A DNA stretch of 6,650 bases from Balneolales bacterium (GTDB lineage Bacteria > Bacteroidota > Rhodothermia > Balneolales > Natronogracilivirgulaceae). A model generated the notes under the pieces. The model made no database searches and was not told the DNA's origin. It worked only from the letters and a program-made list of their open reading frames with translations. Of this stretch, positions 5,620 through 6,650 are shown in pieces. Positions within the stretch are counted from its first letter, which is position 1, and the number at the start of each line of letters is the position of its first letter. The stretch covers positions 1-6,650 of the forward strand of contig SLLP01000103.1 in the NCBI GenBank assembly GCA_007133995.1, in the 5' to 3' direction. Position numbers and translations under genes: made by a program.

Positions 5620-6650
5620 ATGAAAAAAATGATGAAGCATCTCCAAGATCAGCATATTATTGACGCACCGGATCGCGTGCCGGTGATTCCCCTGAGGGAT
5701 ACCGTCATATTTCCAAATACCATGTTCCCGATTCTTGTCGGGCGATCTTCAACCATAGCTGCCATCAATACGGCGGTGGAAAAAGACAAGTATGTGCTTT
5801 TGTGCGCTCAGCAGGAACCGGATGATGACAGTCCAACCCCGGATAAAATTCACAAAAAAGGCACTCTGGCACAGGTAGTCCAGGTACTCCACCTTCCAAA
5901 TGACCTGATGAAGGTGCTGATCAGTGGTATCCGGCTTGCCGAAGTGGTCCGGTTTGAACAGACCACTCCTTATTTCGAGGCTTCCCTGAAAATCGAGGAG
6001 CCGCGAAAAGTCCGGATGGCTCCACGGCTTAAAGCGCTCATCCGTAAAACAAAAGAGGGTTTTGAAAAACTGGTGCTGCTTAATCAGGAATTGCCCGAAG
6101 AGGTACTGCTTGGATTTGAGCAGAATTACAATCCTCAAAACCTGCTCTATTTCATCGCATCCTACCTTGATCTGGACATCAATGAAAAGCAGCAGCTTCT
6201 TGAAGAGCCCGATCTGAGCAGGCAATACCGTAAGGTTCTCACCCACCTGACCGGTGAACTTGAGCTGCTTGCCGTCTCCAATGAGATCAACGAAAAGGTG
6301 CAGGATGAAATACAGGAGACTCAACGACGCTTCTATATCCAGGAACAGATCAAGGTGCTGCAGGAGGAGCTCGACGAGGAGGGTTTCTCCGACCCCGAAC
6401 TGACGAAAATAAAGGAGAGCCTGGAAACCCGGCCAATTCCCGAAGCCGCCCGTGCCAAAGCATTCGAAGAACTCGAAAGACTGCGGAAAACACCCGTCAT
6501 GTCTCCGGAATACAGTGTATCCCGTAATTATCTCGACTGGATACTTGCGATGCCCTGGGGGGCCTATTCCGATGACCGGCTTGAAATCGAAGCGGTGGAA
6601 GAGGCGCTTGAAAAGGACCATTTCGGCCTTGAAAAACCCAAGGAACGTAT
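5620..6650 (+). CDS. lon: ATP-dependent protease Lon, N-terminal part (3' truncated by window)
   Basis: Lon is a cytoplasmic AAA+ serine protease that unfolds and degrades damaged and regulatory proteins. The window holds 343 complete codons of a family usually about 780-850 residues long. The LON substrate-binding domain begins with VPVIPLRDTVIFPNTMFPILVGR at 20-42 and runs to about 210. A helical region follows with RRFYIQEQIKVLQEELDEE, then NYLDWILAMPWG with Trp313, and HFGLEKPKERI at the window end. The Walker A site and the Ser-Lys protease dyad would lie beyond it. The ATG at 5620 is preferred: it gives a short lysine-rich N-terminus and has further in-frame ATGs at 5629 and 5632. An in-frame ATG at 5560 would add 20 residues, but it lies inside the inverted repeat just after a stop codon. 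No Shine-Dalgarno sequence is evident. It is divergent from recN. Confidence 0.95.
   Translation, partial: MKKMMKHLQDQHIIDAPDRVPVIPLRDTVIFPNTMFPILVGRSSTIAAINTAVEKDKYVLLCAQQEPDDDSPTPDKIHKKGTLAQVVQVLHLPNDLMKVLISGIRLAEVVRFEQTTPYFEASLKIEEPRKVRMAPRLKALIRKTKEGFEKLVLLNQELPEEVLLGFEQNYNPQNLLYFIASYLDLDINEKQQLLEEPDLSRQYRKVLTHLTGELELLAVSNEINEKVQDEIQETQRRFYIQEQIKVLQEELDEEGFSDPELTKIKESLETRPIPEAARAKAFEELERLRKTPVMSPEYSVSRNYLDWILAMPWGAYSDDRLEIEAVEEALEKDHFGLEKPKER

Noticed and set aside
5749..6621. A 290-codon open frame on the - strand across the lon region
   Set aside because: It lies opposite the clear Lon coding sequence, shows no recognisable domain, and is rich in Phe/Leu runs as expected from an antisense shadow of Lys/Glu-rich codons.

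Overview
The window reads as ordinary bacterial chromosome, with six protein-coding genes (two cut by the window edges), no RNA genes, no CRISPR array and no mobile element. Translation starts mostly lack clear Shine-Dalgarno sequences. Two intergenic regions each carry a TATCTTTG word that fits the Bacteroidota-type -7 promoter element (TAnnTTTG). A lipoprotein with an NTF2-like look and the Lon/RecN sequence flavour add to this. Together they suggest a member of the Bacteroidota/Balneolota/Rhodothermota group; this placement is an inference from sequence style, not a database match.

Left part (1-1631, + strand): the C-terminal half of a TrhO-type tRNA uridine hydroxylation rhodanese is followed after 17 bases by an RluA-family pseudouridine synthase. 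The two look like one RNA-modification transcription unit. The pseudouridine synthase carries an unusual loop of about 65 residues encoded partly by an in-frame 9-bp degenerate tandem repeat just before its catalytic HRLD motif.

Middle (1632-2732): an AT-rich spacer with a 10-bp tandem repeat and a candidate promoter element leads into a lipoprotein of unknown function with an unusually long segment before its signal peptide. An imperfect hairpin with a T-run follows that gene. Beyond it lies the end of a convergent transcription unit.

Right part (2733-6650): on the - strand, recN (DNA double-strand-break repair ATPase) is followed by an alpha/beta hydrolase gene 51 bases downstream, probably co-transcribed. 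recN is divergent from lon (+ strand, cut by the window end before its Walker A motif). The recN-lon spacer holds a perfect 11-bp inverted repeat with a 4-base loop, and a candidate recN promoter element that favours a GTG start for RecN over the longer reading frame.

I found no convincing novel multi-gene system. The points most worth a second look are the two low-complexity insertions inside otherwise conserved enzymes (the pseudouridine synthase and RecN), the palindrome between two stress/repair genes, and the start-site questions for RecN and the lipoprotein.
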